In this document: positions 8,947 to 17,543 of the stretch, in pieces
How the letters are laid out: each line of letters begins with the position of its first letter
Position numbering within the stretch: the first letter of the stretch is position 1
Assembly: GCA_965247475.1 (NCBI GenBank)
Contig: OZ252016.1
Span: forward strand, 806,001-870,000
Length of the DNA stretch: 64,000 bases
From: G965247475 sp965247475
GTDB taxonomy: Bacteria > Chloroflexota > UBA11872
Reading direction: 5' to 3'
Position numbers and translations under genes: made by a program
The notes under the pieces: generated by a model
What the model was told of the DNA's origin: nothing
What the model saw: only the letters and a program-made list of their open reading frames with translations
The model's database searches: none

Positions 8947-9411
8947 ATGCTCGCTCGGGATCGGCGCGTGCCGCGCGTGCCCGTGAGGAGGCTGGCGGCG
9001 CTCAGCCTAGCAGCGCTGCTGCTCGCGCACGTCGGCGTCTCGGCCGCCGGCGTCGCGGCAAATCAAAGCGGACCCACCGGCATCGCCGCGCTGCTGCGGC
9101 CGATTGACGCGACGGCCGAGGAGCGGCGGTCGTACGCGATGGGCGACCGTCTGGCGGCGATCCGATTGGTCGAACGTCACACCGAGCCGGGGTCCCAGAT
9201 CGCCGTTCCACTCTCGTCCGAGGGGCTTGCGGTGGCGGAGATCGGTCGCTTGTACCTATACCCCCGCACCCTGATCCAAGCATGGCCGTACGACGTCACC
9301 TCGCGGGAGGCCGACTACGTACTCGTCATGGATGCCCAAACCACCTATGGCGGCGACCCGGTTGGCTCGGTTGGGTCGATCCTCAAGCTCTATCGGGCGC
9401 GGGATACCTAG
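8947..9411 (+). CDS. Membrane-anchored protein upstream of a GT-C-like protein
   Basis: A 154-aa protein with a single hydrophobic N-terminal segment (residues 16-37) and an exposed remainder including LVERHTEPGSQIAVPLSS and YPRTLIQAWPYDV. Its stop abuts the ATG of the next gene, so the two are co-translated. The exposed part resembles the soluble C-terminal tails of large membrane glycosyltransferases, so it may act with the 9412 product as a split enzyme. I do not recognise a named family. Confidence 0.55.
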   Translation: MLARDRRVPRVPVRRLAALSLAALLLAHVGVSAAGVAANQSGPTGIAALLRPIDATAEERRSYAMGDRLAAIRLVERHTEPGSQIAVPLSSEGLAVAEIGRLYLYPRTLIQAWPYDVTSREADYVLVMDAQTTYGGDPVGSVGSILKLYRARDT

Positions 9412-10791
9412 ATGGCGTTGTTCATGCTGGCTGCCGTCGGCCTGACGCTGGGAGGCGTTGCCGCCGTCCGGCGCATGGCGCCCCACGTGACGTTGCGCGA
9501 GGCGGTCGGCGTGGGGTTCATCGCGGGCGTGGGCGCTGCCATGTGGACGCTTCAGCTTGCGTTTGCGGCCGGCGTTCCACCGGGCGCGGCGAGCTGGCTG
9601 GTGGCCGGGAGCATCGGAGCCGTGGTGTTCGCGGTGGTCGAGCGTCGTGCGCTCCTTTCGAGCGGCGCATGGCACGACCTCCGAACCGCCTGCGGCTCAC
9701 ATCGAGGCTGGGTGGGCGACGCCGCACTGGCCGCCGCGCTGGCCAGCATCACCGCGTTCGCGCTGAGCTGGCCGGTGTTCCTCTGGGACTCACAGAGCAT
9801 TTGGGTGGCGAAAGGGCACGGGCTGCTCGTCGAGCGGTCGCTCGACGGCGTGCGTGCTGGGTTGTTCCCGGGCTATCCGCTCGGGCTTCCGAGCGTGCAT
9901 GCGGCCGCGCTGGAACTGGGCGGGGAGCCTGCGTCCAAGCTCATCGCGCCGCTGTACGTCGCGGCGCTGGCCGGAGTCGTGTCAGGCGCGGTCGGTCGTG
10001 CGGGAGCGCCATGGGCGGGAGTCATCACGGCGCTGGCCGTGATCGCCACGCCGACCCTGTTGAGCTTCGCCTCCACGGCCTACGCAGACGTGCCGTTCGC
10101 GGCCGTCGCCACCATGGGCACGGTCTACCTGCTCGAGTTCATCGCGGCGGGCGCGGCCGCGTCGTTGCGACTGGCCGCGCTGACGACCGCGGCGACCGCG
10201 CTGCTAAGGCTCGAGGCTCCGCTGCTGCTGGCCGCGGCGATCCCCCTCGCACTCGCATTCGCGCGCGGACGCGCGCGGATCACCGCGCCGCTGCTGCTGA
10301 TCGGAGCTTTCGCCGTCGTGTGGACACCCTGGCAGCTCATATTCAGCTCCGTTCTCGGCCTCTCCGAGCCCTACACGGCGCGGGCGACCGCGCTTCCGGC
10401 CGACCTCATCAATGGCGCCGTCGACTACGGTCGGCTGCAGGTCATCGCCACCCACTTTGGTCAGAAGGCACTGAGCCTGGCGTCCTGGAGCCTGACCTTT
10501 CCCTTGCTCGTGATCGGTGCGAGCGCCCTGCTGTTCACCCGCCGCCGCCTCGGTTTCGCGCTCGTCACGTTCGTGGTTGTGAACGCCGCGCTGACGCTCG
10601 TTGTGTTCTACAGCGGTCCCTTCGCGACGGAGTCGCTGCAATCCGGCTGGCTGGTCACGACGTTCGACCGCTTCACGCTTCGCTGGGCGCTGTTGGGCGC
10701 CGTGGCGGTGGGCGTGCTGCTTCAGACGCTCGTACGCGCATCGGGCGCGGCGGCCCCGCACGCACCGTCCCTGGCCGACCGTACTGAGTAG
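9412..10791 (+). CDS. Multi-pass membrane protein, GT-C (GT39/ArnT-like) glycosyltransferase candidate
   Basis: A 459-aa protein with about ten to twelve hydrophobic segments. The first long external loop carries WPVFLWDSQSIWVAKG, where the Asp occupies the place of the catalytic acidic residue of GT-C enzymes. A later LLSFASTAYADVPFAA fits the second conserved loop of this fold. Members transfer sugars from polyprenyl-phosphate donors on the outer face of the membrane. The ATG directly follows the stop of the 154-aa gene. The sequence is diverged, so the glycosyltransferase reading is moderate and acceptor and donor are unknown. Confidence 0.65.
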   Translation: MALFMLAAVGLTLGGVAAVRRMAPHVTLREAVGVGFIAGVGAAMWTLQLAFAAGVPPGAASWLVAGSIGAVVFAVVERRALLSSGAWHDLRTACGSHRGWVGDAALAAALASITAFALSWPVFLWDSQSIWVAKGHGLLVERSLDGVRAGLFPGYPLGLPSVHAAALELGGEPASKLIAPLYVAALAGVVSGAVGRAGAPWAGVITALAVIATPTLLSFASTAYADVPFAAVATMGTVYLLEFIAAGAAASLRLAALTTAATALLRLEAPLLLAAAIPLALAFARGRARITAPLLLIGAFAVVWTPWQLIFSSVLGLSEPYTARATALPADLINGAVDYGRLQVIATHFGQKALSLASWSLTFPLLVIGASALLFTRRRLGFALVTFVVVNAALTLVVFYSGPFATESLQSGWLVTTFDRFTLRWALLGAVAVGVLLQTLVRASGAAAPHAPSLADRTE

Positions 10792-11026
10792 CCCCGCGCG
10801 GCCGCCACCCGTCGGCCCGGCGTGTCGCCAGTCGCTTGCGGGCGGGACGCGCCGGCAGTGGATACTTGACGCGCCCTCGGCACGTCGATCGGCGGCCCCG
10901 AGCGGGCCGGCTCGGTCCTGGCGCTCTCCCGGACTGGCTTGACCCATCGCTCGATTTCACCGGATTCCGGTCCAGACGGAGTTTCGGGTTGCCCGCCTGG
11001 GCGAGGCGTTTGCGAACGCGGCCCGA

Positions 11027-12787
11027 GTGTTCAGGCTGTTGTGGGCCACCAGCGCCCGGCTGACGCTCCTGATGAGCGCGCTGACCGTCGTAAGCGCGCT
11101 CGTGCCCGCCGCGGTGACCTGGGTCATCAAGCTGATGTTCGACGCGGTTGCAATCGCCATCGCCGCCGGCGGCGGCGAGGAGCAGATTCGCGAAATCGTC
11201 GTCCTGGTCGTGGCGTTTCTCGTGGTCACGCTGGTCGGCTTCCTGCTGCGCTACTCGCTGGTGGCGACCCGATCGGTTCTGGGCGACCTCTTCTCGAACC
11301 GCACGAACCTGATGATCCTGGAGAAGTCGGAGACGCTCGACATCTCCTACTTCGAGAACGCGGCCTTCTACGACCGGCTCGAGAACGCGCAGCGTGAGGC
11401 GCGGGAGGGCCCGATGCAGATCGTGTCGGAGTCGTTCGCCATCGTGCAGAACGCGATCACGCTCATCTCGATGGTCGTGCTGCTCCTGAGGTTCGAGTGG
11501 TGGGTCTTCGTTGTGGTGCTGATCACCACGCTTCCGGGCCTCGTGGTGGAGATCAAATACAGCCGCGAGCGGTTCCGGCTGCAGACCTGGCGGTCGCCGA
11601 CCGTGCGGAGACTCTCGTACTACCGCTGGCTCATCACGAACGACGACTACATCAAGGAACTGCGGATCTTCGATCTCGGGCGGTTCCTGATCGATCTCTA
11701 TCGGCGCACGTTCGATCGGTTCTTTCGCGAGAACACCAGCCTCACCGTCCGCAGCAACGTCGCCGGGTTCGTCCTCCAGGCGGTCGGTGCGGTCGGTAGC
11801 GCGGCCATCTTCGGCTACGTCGCGGTCCTCACGATCCTCCAGCGTGTCTCGCTGGGCGACCTGGTGCTCTACGTTCAGGCCTATCAGCAAACGGTCAACG
11901 CGACCACCCAACTGCTGCAGAGCATCACGTCGATGTACGAGCGGGGTCTGTTCGTGAACAACTTCTTCGAGTTCCTCGAGTTCGAGCCGTTAGTCCCGGT
12001 CTCGGCGACGGGCCGGCGTCTGCCGCGTCCCATAACCAAGGGCATTGTGTTCGACGATGTGCACTTCACGTATCCGGACACGGATGCGCCGGTGCTCGAG
12101 GGCGTGAGCTTCCAGATCTCCCCCGGCCGGGCCGTGGCGCTGGTGGGCGCCAACGGCGCGGGCAAGACCACGCTGGTCAAGCTGCTCTCTCGCTTCTACG
12201 AGCCGACCGCCGGGCGAATCCTGATCGACGGGGTGGACCTGCGCGAGTACGACGCTCAGGACCTTCGGAGCCAAATCGGCGTCGTGTTCCAGGACTACGG
12301 GACGTATCAGGAGACCGCCTCCGTCAACATCGGCTACGGGTCGCTGGAGCATCTGAACGACGCGGCGCGAATCGAGTTGGCGGCGCAAGAGGGCGGCGCC
12401 GACGATCTGATCAAGAGTCTCCCGAACGGGTACCAGACGCAGCTCGGTCGCTGGTTCGTGGGTGGAACGAACCTCTCCCAGGGCGAGTGGCAAAAGGTCG
12501 CGCTGGCGCGCGGATTCATGCGCGACGCACAGGTGCTGGTGCTCGACGAGCCGACCTCGTCGCTCGATGTCCAGAGCGAGCACGCGGTCTTCCAGCGCTT
12601 CCGCCAGCTCGCGCGCGGCCGCATGGCGATTCTGATCTCACACCGGTTCACGACCGTCCGGATGGCCAGCAATATCGTCGTGATCGATCAGGGCCGCGTG
12701 ATCGAGCAGGGGTCGCACGAGGAGCTGATCGCGCGCGCCGCCCACTACGCCGCGTTGTTCGAGATGCAGGCGGCGTCGTATCGCTAG
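11027..12787 (+). CDS. ABC transporter, fused permease and ATP-binding protein
   Basis: A 586-aa half-size exporter. Residues 1-330 form a six-helix exporter domain. The nucleotide-binding domain follows, with Walker A GANGAGKTTL near residue 377, Q-loop GVVFQDYGTY, signature LSQGEWQKVALARG near 485, Walker B VLVLDEPTSSLD near 507 and switch His in LISHRF. The signature has LSQGE, a common variant of LSGGQ. It would work as a homodimer, since no partner half-transporter is adjacent. The only plausible start codon in the open frame after a stop at 10940 is GTG 11027. Substrate class (lipid, peptide, drug) cannot be told. It is downstream of, but 235 bp from, the GT-C-like gene. Confidence 0.92.
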   Translation: MFRLLWATSARLTLLMSALTVVSALVPAAVTWVIKLMFDAVAIAIAAGGGEEQIREIVVLVVAFLVVTLVGFLLRYSLVATRSVLGDLFSNRTNLMILEKSETLDISYFENAAFYDRLENAQREAREGPMQIVSESFAIVQNAITLISMVVLLLRFEWWVFVVVLITTLPGLVVEIKYSRERFRLQTWRSPTVRRLSYYRWLITNDDYIKELRIFDLGRFLIDLYRRTFDRFFRENTSLTVRSNVAGFVLQAVGAVGSAAIFGYVAVLTILQRVSLGDLVLYVQAYQQTVNATTQLLQSITSMYERGLFVNNFFEFLEFEPLVPVSATGRRLPRPITKGIVFDDVHFTYPDTDAPVLEGVSFQISPGRAVALVGANGAGKTTLVKLLSRFYEPTAGRILIDGVDLREYDAQDLRSQIGVVFQDYGTYQETASVNIGYGSLEHLNDAARIELAAQEGGADDLIKSLPNGYQTQLGRWFVGGTNLSQGEWQKVALARGFMRDAQVLVLDEPTSSLDVQSEHAVFQRFRQLARGRMAILISHRFTTVRMASNIVVIDQGRVIEQGSHEELIARAAHYAALFEMQAASYR

Positions 12788-12863
12788 CTGAGAGGCGCGC
12801 GGGCGGGCGATTCCGGCCGGAGTTATGCTCGCCGCGCCCCTCCGCGGCCCCAGGGCAGGCGAC

Positions 12864-13619
12864 ATGACCATCCTGGATCGATTCCGGATCGATGGGCGCA
12901 AGGCGCTCGTGACCGGCGCGAGCCGCGGGATCGGCAAAGCCATCGCGCTCGCCTTCGCGGAAGCCGGCGCGGACGTCGCGCTCGGCGCCCGCACGCTCGA
13001 CGCGCTTGGCGATACGGTCCGGGCGATCGAGAAGACCGGACGCCGTGCGGTGCCCGTCCCGGCCGACATGCGAGATGTGAACGCGCTGACGGCGTCCGTT
13101 CGCAGCGCGGCCGAGCAGTTAGGCGGCCTCGACATCCTGGTGAACAACGCCGGCGTGCTGGTAACGCGGGGCCTCGATGACCTGAAACCGGACCAGGCGG
13201 ACGAGGTGTACGAGGTGAATCTTCGCGCTCCCCTATTCGCGGCACGCGCGGCGTTCGACTTCCTCCGCCAATCCGAACATGCGGTCATCATCAACCTCAG
13301 CTCAAATGCGGCCCTGCGCGGCGGTGGGATCTACGGCCCGACGAAAGGGGCGCTTGAGACGTTTACGCGCAATCGGGCAACCGAATGGGGCCAGTTCGGC
13401 ATCCGCGTGGTCGGGATCGCCCCTGGCATGGTCGCGACGGATATGACGGCGATTGAACTCAACGACGCCGAACTCGTGAAACAGGTGATGGCCCGCACGT
13501 TTCTTGGACGGGTCGCTTCGCCGGAAGAAATCGCGGCTGTCGCGCTCTTCTTGGCGTCCGACGCCGCCTCTTTCATCACGGATGAAATCATCCGCGTGAG
13601 CGGTGGGCGGCTTATCTAG
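12864..13619 (+). CDS. Short-chain dehydrogenase/reductase (SDR)
   Basis: A 251-aa classical SDR. It shows TGASRGIG (cofactor glycine motif) near residue 17, NNAG near 91, the catalytic Ser in INLSSNAAL and the YxxxK pair as YGPTK near residue 157. The C-terminal FLASDAASFITDEIIRVSGG is typical. An earlier in-frame ATG at 12825 would add 13 non-family residues, so the ATG at 12864 is chosen. It is followed 70 bp later by a DHDPS-family gene, suggesting joint action on a sugar-derived acid or keto compound. Confidence 0.9.
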   Translation: MTILDRFRIDGRKALVTGASRGIGKAIALAFAEAGADVALGARTLDALGDTVRAIEKTGRRAVPVPADMRDVNALTASVRSAAEQLGGLDILVNNAGVLVTRGLDDLKPDQADEVYEVNLRAPLFAARAAFDFLRQSEHAVIINLSSNAALRGGGIYGPTKGALETFTRNRATEWGQFGIRVVGIAPGMVATDMTAIELNDAELVKQVMARTFLGRVASPEEIAAVALFLASDAASFITDEIIRVSGGRLI

Positions 13620-13689
13620 CCGCTGAGAAACAGCGCGCCCACCTTCGTCGGCGGATTCGATCGGGCGGCGATTTCGTATCATCTGTCGT

Positions 13690-14637
13690 ATGCCTGGCAT
13701 TGACCTGTTCGATCCCGAGGCCGCGCCGCGCGGCGTTGCGACCCTGATCAAGACGCCCCTGCTCGAAAACGGGCGTCTGGATGAGGAGTCCTTCGCGCGC
13801 CAGGTTCAATACGTGGTCGACGTCGGCGCCTGCCTGACGATTCCCGGCATGCACGGGGCCGAGACCTATTCGCTGAGCGACGCCGAGCGGGCCAGATGCC
13901 TCGAGATCACGATGGACATCTGCGGCGACCGTGTGCCTGTGTGCGCCACCGTCGTCGGGCTCTCGCTGCGCGACGCGATCGCCGCCGCCAGGCGCGCGGA
14001 GGAGATGGGCGGCGATGCGGTGGCGGTGGTCACGCCGCCGTGGGTGAAGGGCGAGCGAGATGCCGTGGAGTTCATTCGAGCCGTGGCCGACGCGACCACC
14101 GTGCCCAGCCTCGCGCACAGCTTCAGCGGCGGGGGTCCGCTGCCCCCGGCCGCGGTCGCTCGGATGGCGGTCGATTCCCCGAGCGTTCGATACCTCAAGG
14201 AAGAGGCGCCCTGGTGCGGCCGCCGTTTGGAAGAGATGTTCGCCGTTCCGGGCGGCGACCTGTTCATGGGAATCGTGGTTACATCGCCCTCGGTGCTCGC
14301 GTATCAGGCCGGGGGCACGATGTTCATGGCGTCGGCCGACATCCAGGAGCCGCTGCAGGCCGTATTCGACGCGCTGGAAGCCGGGGATGTCCGGCGCGCC
14401 CGCGAGATCGACCATCACCTCGGCGCGCTGCAGCACTTTCGCGCGTATATCTCGGGCCAGCTCAACAACAAGATGATCATGCACCGACAGGGCCTCTTCG
14501 CCTCCCGACGCATCGCCGACCCGTCCTCGCACATCGGCCTCAGCGATCTGAATCAGGACGAGGAGGACCAGCTCACCTTCGTGCTCGAGCCGCTGCTGCC
14601 CTGCTATACAAAGAACCCGCCGCTCCCACCCACGTAG
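13690..14637 (+). CDS. Dihydrodipicolinate synthase family protein
   Basis: A 315-aa DapA-family lyase. RGVATLIKTPLLENG is the usual first strand, MHGAETYSLSDAER occupies the GTTGE region, and the Schiff-base lysine is predicted in VRYLKEEAP near residue 168. As in the paralogue at 4592, the classical YN.P Tyr is missing (VPSLAHSFSGGGPLP). A promoter-like TATCAT ends only about 7 bp before the ATG, which would give a leaderless or near-leaderless transcript. Role: probably a pyruvate-type lyase or dehydratase in sugar-acid breakdown. Confidence 0.85.
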   Translation: MPGIDLFDPEAAPRGVATLIKTPLLENGRLDEESFARQVQYVVDVGACLTIPGMHGAETYSLSDAERARCLEITMDICGDRVPVCATVVGLSLRDAIAAARRAEEMGGDAVAVVTPPWVKGERDAVEFIRAVADATTVPSLAHSFSGGGPLPPAAVARMAVDSPSVRYLKEEAPWCGRRLEEMFAVPGGDLFMGIVVTSPSVLAYQAGGTMFMASADIQEPLQAVFDALEAGDVRRAREIDHHLGALQHFRAYISGQLNNKMIMHRQGLFASRRIADPSSHIGLSDLNQDEEDQLTFVLEPLLPCYTKNPPLPPT

Positions 14638-14652
14638 GCGGCTTCGCCAGCG

Positions 14653-15561
14653 CTAGCCCGCCGGCACGAACTTGTGCAGAAGGTCGTTGCCGCCGACCTC
14701 ACCCACGTACAGGGCGCCTTGGTCGTCCTTCCAGATGCCGTGCGGTGAGACCGAGAATATCCCCAGGCCGCGCTGCTCTCGATGGGCCTGGCCCCAGCTG
14801 GTGATGACCGCACCGTCGAAATCGAGGACCACGACCGCGCCGCCGCAGTCAGCGACGTAGATCGCGTCGGCGTCGGTGTCGACGTAGAAGTCGGCCGGCA
14901 AGACCAAGCCGTCGGTCCACTCCTCCTGGTACACGCCATCGCGATCGAACACCTGGATGCGCGCGTTCTCACGATCGGCCACGAGGACCCGATCGTCGGG
15001 GAGGACGCAGATGCCATGCGGCAGCACGAACTCGCCGGGACCCGTGCCGGGTTCCGCGGAGCCCCACGTCTTCTCGACCTGTCCGTCCGGCGAGAGCCGG
15101 TGGCACACCGTGTCGCCGTACCCATCGGCGACGAAGATCGTGCCGTCGTCCGTCACCCAGGCGTTGGTCGGATCGGTGAAGAGCCCCCCGCCTATCTCCG
15201 CCTCCACGGCATAGCTGGGCAGCCACTTCCGCGTACGGTTCGGTCGACCGATCCGCCGCTGGAGCTCGCCCTCGGTGTTGTAGACCCACACAACCTGGGC
15301 GTACGTGTCGGTCAGCCACAGCTGCTCGTGCTTGTCCATGAACACGCCGTGGCCGATGCTGAGGATGTCGTCGCCCCAGTGGCCGAGGACACTCCCCTCC
15401 CGGTCGAAGACCGTCATCGGGTGGGTGCCGCGGTTGAAGCAGAACACGCGGCCTTGCGAATCGGTCGCGATGCTCCCGATCCAGCCCAACGTCCAGTTGT
15501 CGGGCAGCTTCACCCAGCCCTCGACCAAGTCGTACGTGTGTGCACCAGCTCCGACGCGCAT
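14653..15561 (-). CDS. NHL-repeat six-bladed beta-propeller protein
   Basis: A 302-aa protein built of NHL/SMP-30-like blades: IATDSQGRVFCFNRG, VFMDKHEQLWLTDTY, AWVTDDGTIFVADGY, GICVLPDDRVLVADR, DFYVDTDADAIYVAD, HGIWKDDQGALYVGE. There is no clear signal peptide. ATG 15561 has a GGGAGG about 9 bases upstream and is preferred to a TTG nine bases earlier. The fold is used by gluconolactonase-like and peptidyl-amidating enzymes as well as by scaffolds. Placed tail-to-tail with the DHDPS-family gene, it may belong to the same degradative set; catalysis cannot be assigned. Confidence 0.85.
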   Translation of the reverse strand: MRVGAGAHTYDLVEGWVKLPDNWTLGWIGSIATDSQGRVFCFNRGTHPMTVFDREGSVLGHWGDDILSIGHGVFMDKHEQLWLTDTYAQVVWVYNTEGELQRRIGRPNRTRKWLPSYAVEAEIGGGLFTDPTNAWVTDDGTIFVADGYGDTVCHRLSPDGQVEKTWGSAEPGTGPGEFVLPHGICVLPDDRVLVADRENARIQVFDRDGVYQEEWTDGLVLPADFYVDTDADAIYVADCGGAVVVLDFDGAVITSWGQAHREQRGLGIFSVSPHGIWKDDQGALYVGEVGGNDLLHKFVPAG

Positions 15562-15890
15562 AGCTTCCAACCTCCCGGCTGACTCGCGTGTCCGACACCG
15601 GCCGCACCAGCGGTTGCGGCCACCAATCGAGCGGCCCGCATCTCGTCCCAGGCCGTCTCGCGCGGAATGTACTTGACCTTGTCGAGGGAATCACGCCCCG
15701 CGACCAGGACCTGCGCGTGACCCGCCCCAGCTCCACTCCGTCACCCCGGCAAACGGCCTGCCCCATCCCCGATACGGGGCTGGGGTCCAGGGGGCTGTGC
15801 CGGCCCCGCGTGCGCGTGTCCCCCGTGCACCCTGAGCCTGTCGAAGGGGCACGGGAATGATGTGGCCCAGGAGTCGGCTGGCCGGCCCTT
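15562..15890. repeat. 329-bp gene-free stretch with interspersed repeat
   Basis: No intact gene is seen. CCCGTGCACCCTGAGCCTGT continuing to CGAAGGGGCACGGG at 15823-15857 belongs to the CTGAGCCTGTCGAAGG repeat family and is bounded by inverted GTGC/GCAC elements. On the minus strand 15600-15720 there is a stop-free, protein-like stretch (GRDSLDKVKYIPRETAWDEM) with no start and a stop upstream, possibly a decayed gene remnant. Confidence 0.5.
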
Positions 15891-16610
15891 CTACACGTGC
15901 CGGAGGAGCAGCCCGGCCGCGAGCAGGACAACCGCCCACCCGAGCAACTGGAGCGGCCGTTCCCAGGTGGCCAGGAGCTCTCGCCGTGACCACTCTTGCC
16001 GTCCGTCGTCGGTCTGGAGCGACGCCGAAGCTGCGGTCGTCGATCGGCGCACAAATCGAGCCGGAGTGCTCAGCCTTCGCTGCGCGAGGCTCAGAACCGC
16101 GGCGGCGGCGGCTGCCACCACCGCCGCCGCTCCAATCGTCTCGGTCTGTGCCCAGTACCCGACCAGCACCGGAAAGCTGCCCCACGCAAGCGCGAAGCCC
16201 ACGTCTGTGTGCAGCCGCGGCGGCCAGCCCAGCGGATACCCGGCCGCGAGCGCTATGCCGGCCCCGGCCCACACCATGACCCACGGCGAGATGACCCAGA
16301 CACCCCCTATGGCCACGCCGAGCGCGCCCATCAAGCCGCCGACGCCGAGTGCGAGCAGCGTGCGATCGCCGAGCTTGGTCCCAAGTGGCCGGCCGTTGCG
16401 CTCATCCAGCGCGTGTGCCGCGATGCCGGTTCCAAGGAAGAACGCGAGCAACGCGCCCGCCAGCCGCGTCCAGTCCAGCGCGGGCGCGAGCGCCGCGCCT
16501 ATGGCTACGTACGCCAGGTGCCACGCGGTGTAGGGCGGGTGGAGGAGCGCGATCAGGTCGCCCAGCCGGGTGCCCGTCGGCGCGTAGAAGGCTGGCCTGA
16601 TGCGGCTCAT
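15891..16610 (-). CDS. Multi-pass membrane protein, possibly UbiA-like prenyltransferase relative
   Basis: A 239-aa protein with six to seven hydrophobic segments. The start MSRIRPAFYAPTGTRLGD at 16610 overlaps the stop of the upstream UbiE-like methyltransferase by 4 bases. AAHALDERNGRPLGTKL recalls the H-A-x-D-E element of some UbiA-related proteins. The canonical Asp-rich NDxxDxxxD motif is not seen, so membership is uncertain. Coupling to a methyltransferase hints at membrane quinone or isoprenoid-lipid modification. Confidence 0.65.
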   Translation of the reverse strand: MSRIRPAFYAPTGTRLGDLIALLHPPYTAWHLAYVAIGAALAPALDWTRLAGALLAFFLGTGIAAHALDERNGRPLGTKLGDRTLLALGVGGLMGALGVAIGGVWVISPWVMVWAGAGIALAAGYPLGWPPRLHTDVGFALAWGSFPVLVGYWAQTETIGAAAVVAAAAAAVLSLAQRRLSTPARFVRRSTTAASASLQTDDGRQEWSRRELLATWERPLQLLGWAVVLLAAGLLLRHV

Positions 16611-17293
16611 GCCCGGCGCGCCCAGACCACGATCCCTCCGCCGAACGACAGCGTGACTACGCGCACGTCCTCGAGCCCGACCGCCCGCCAGAGTTGCTCG
16701 AGGCGCTCGCCGCCGTGCTTCCGATGGAAGGCGTCGATGCTGGGGCCGAGGAATCGCCCGACCGTGTACCAGCCGGACCCGATCACCGCGCCTGCGGCCG
16801 GTAGCCCAACACGCGTGTAGAGACGCCACAGCAAGCTCGATACGCCGCGCGGCCGGCCGAACTCGACCATCCCGATTGCGCCGCCGGGCCGGACCACGCG
16901 CCGCAGCTCGCGCAGGCACGCCGCCGGGTCGTCGACGTACCGCAGCAAGTATCCGAACGTGAGGCCATCGAACGATTGGTCGCGGAATGGCAGCGCCTCG
17001 GCGCGAGCGATGATGGTCGGCGTCCCCCGGCGCCGGGCCTCGCGCACCATTTCCCGGCTCTGATCGAGCGCCAGGACGCGAAGGCCGCGCGCCTCGAGCC
17101 GCCGGGAGATCGAGCCGGTTCCCGCGGCCACGTCGAGCACCTCACCGCCCGCGTTCACCGCCAGGCCGTCGACCATCGTGGATCGCCAGCGGGCATCCTG
17201 GCCCAGGCTCAGCATCCGGGCCCACCGTTCGTACCCGGCCGCCAGCGGCCGAAACAGCCGCCGCGCGCGGTCGTTGATGTCGGCGGTCAGCAT
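16607..17293 (-). CDS. Class I SAM-dependent methyltransferase, UbiE/MenG-like
   Basis: A 228-aa methyltransferase. SAM-binding motif I is VLDVAAGTGSISRRL near residue 53, followed by acidic LALDQSREMV, then AEALPFRDQSFDGLTFGYLLRYVDDP and LRRVVRPGGAIGMVEFGRP, the layout of the ubiquinone/menaquinone methyltransferase family. The N-terminus (FRPLAAGYERWARMLSLGQD) also fits UbiE-like proteins. It overlaps by 4 bases the membrane protein downstream. The substrate is inferred to be an isoprenoid or aromatic lipid, not shown. Confidence 0.85.
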   Translation of the reverse strand: MLTADINDRARRLFRPLAAGYERWARMLSLGQDARWRSTMVDGLAVNAGGEVLDVAAGTGSISRRLEARGLRVLALDQSREMVREARRRGTPTIIARAEALPFRDQSFDGLTFGYLLRYVDDPAACLRELRRVVRPGGAIGMVEFGRPRGVSSLLWRLYTRVGLPAAGAVIGSGWYTVGRFLGPSIDAFHRKHGGERLEQLWRAVGLEDVRVVTLSFGGGIVVWARRA

Positions 17294-17309
17294 CGCAAGC
17301 GGGTTTGGG

Positions 17310-17385
17310 CCGCTCCGTCAGATGGACCGGCTGGCCCGAGTCGCACAAAGTCCATGCGACCCGGCAAGGCCGAGCGCCTTGGCGA
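17310..17385. repeat. Degenerate repeat copy A flanking the MacAB operon
   Basis: By eye, AAAGTCCATGCGACCCGG followed by CAAGGCCGAGCGCCTT at about 17348-17381 matches a stretch at about 22557-22591 at roughly four bases in five. The two copies sit outside the two ends of the adaptor/ATPase/permease operon. An alignment is needed to fix the ends. Confidence 0.4.
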
Positions 17386-17543
17386 CGACCGCGTGCGCGC
17401 CGTCCAACACAGCAGCTGGGCCTTGTTCCAGAGTCGCCGACTCCTCCTACCCATCTGGACTGAGCGCGCTTTGCGCAGGTATCTCACCATGCCTGGTATA
17501 GACCAACTTTAGACTTGGCGCGGTACGCAACCGCTGTCGAGTC

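Noticed and set aside
9282..10787. 501-codon frame overlapping the GT-C-like gene
   Set aside because: Arg-rich shadow of the membrane protein frame; the latter has proper membrane segments and an adjoining start/stop junction.
15600..15720. Protein-like stretch upstream of the NHL gene
   Set aside because: Has no start codon, a stop just upstream, and lies in a different frame from the NHL protein; recorded only as a possible remnant.
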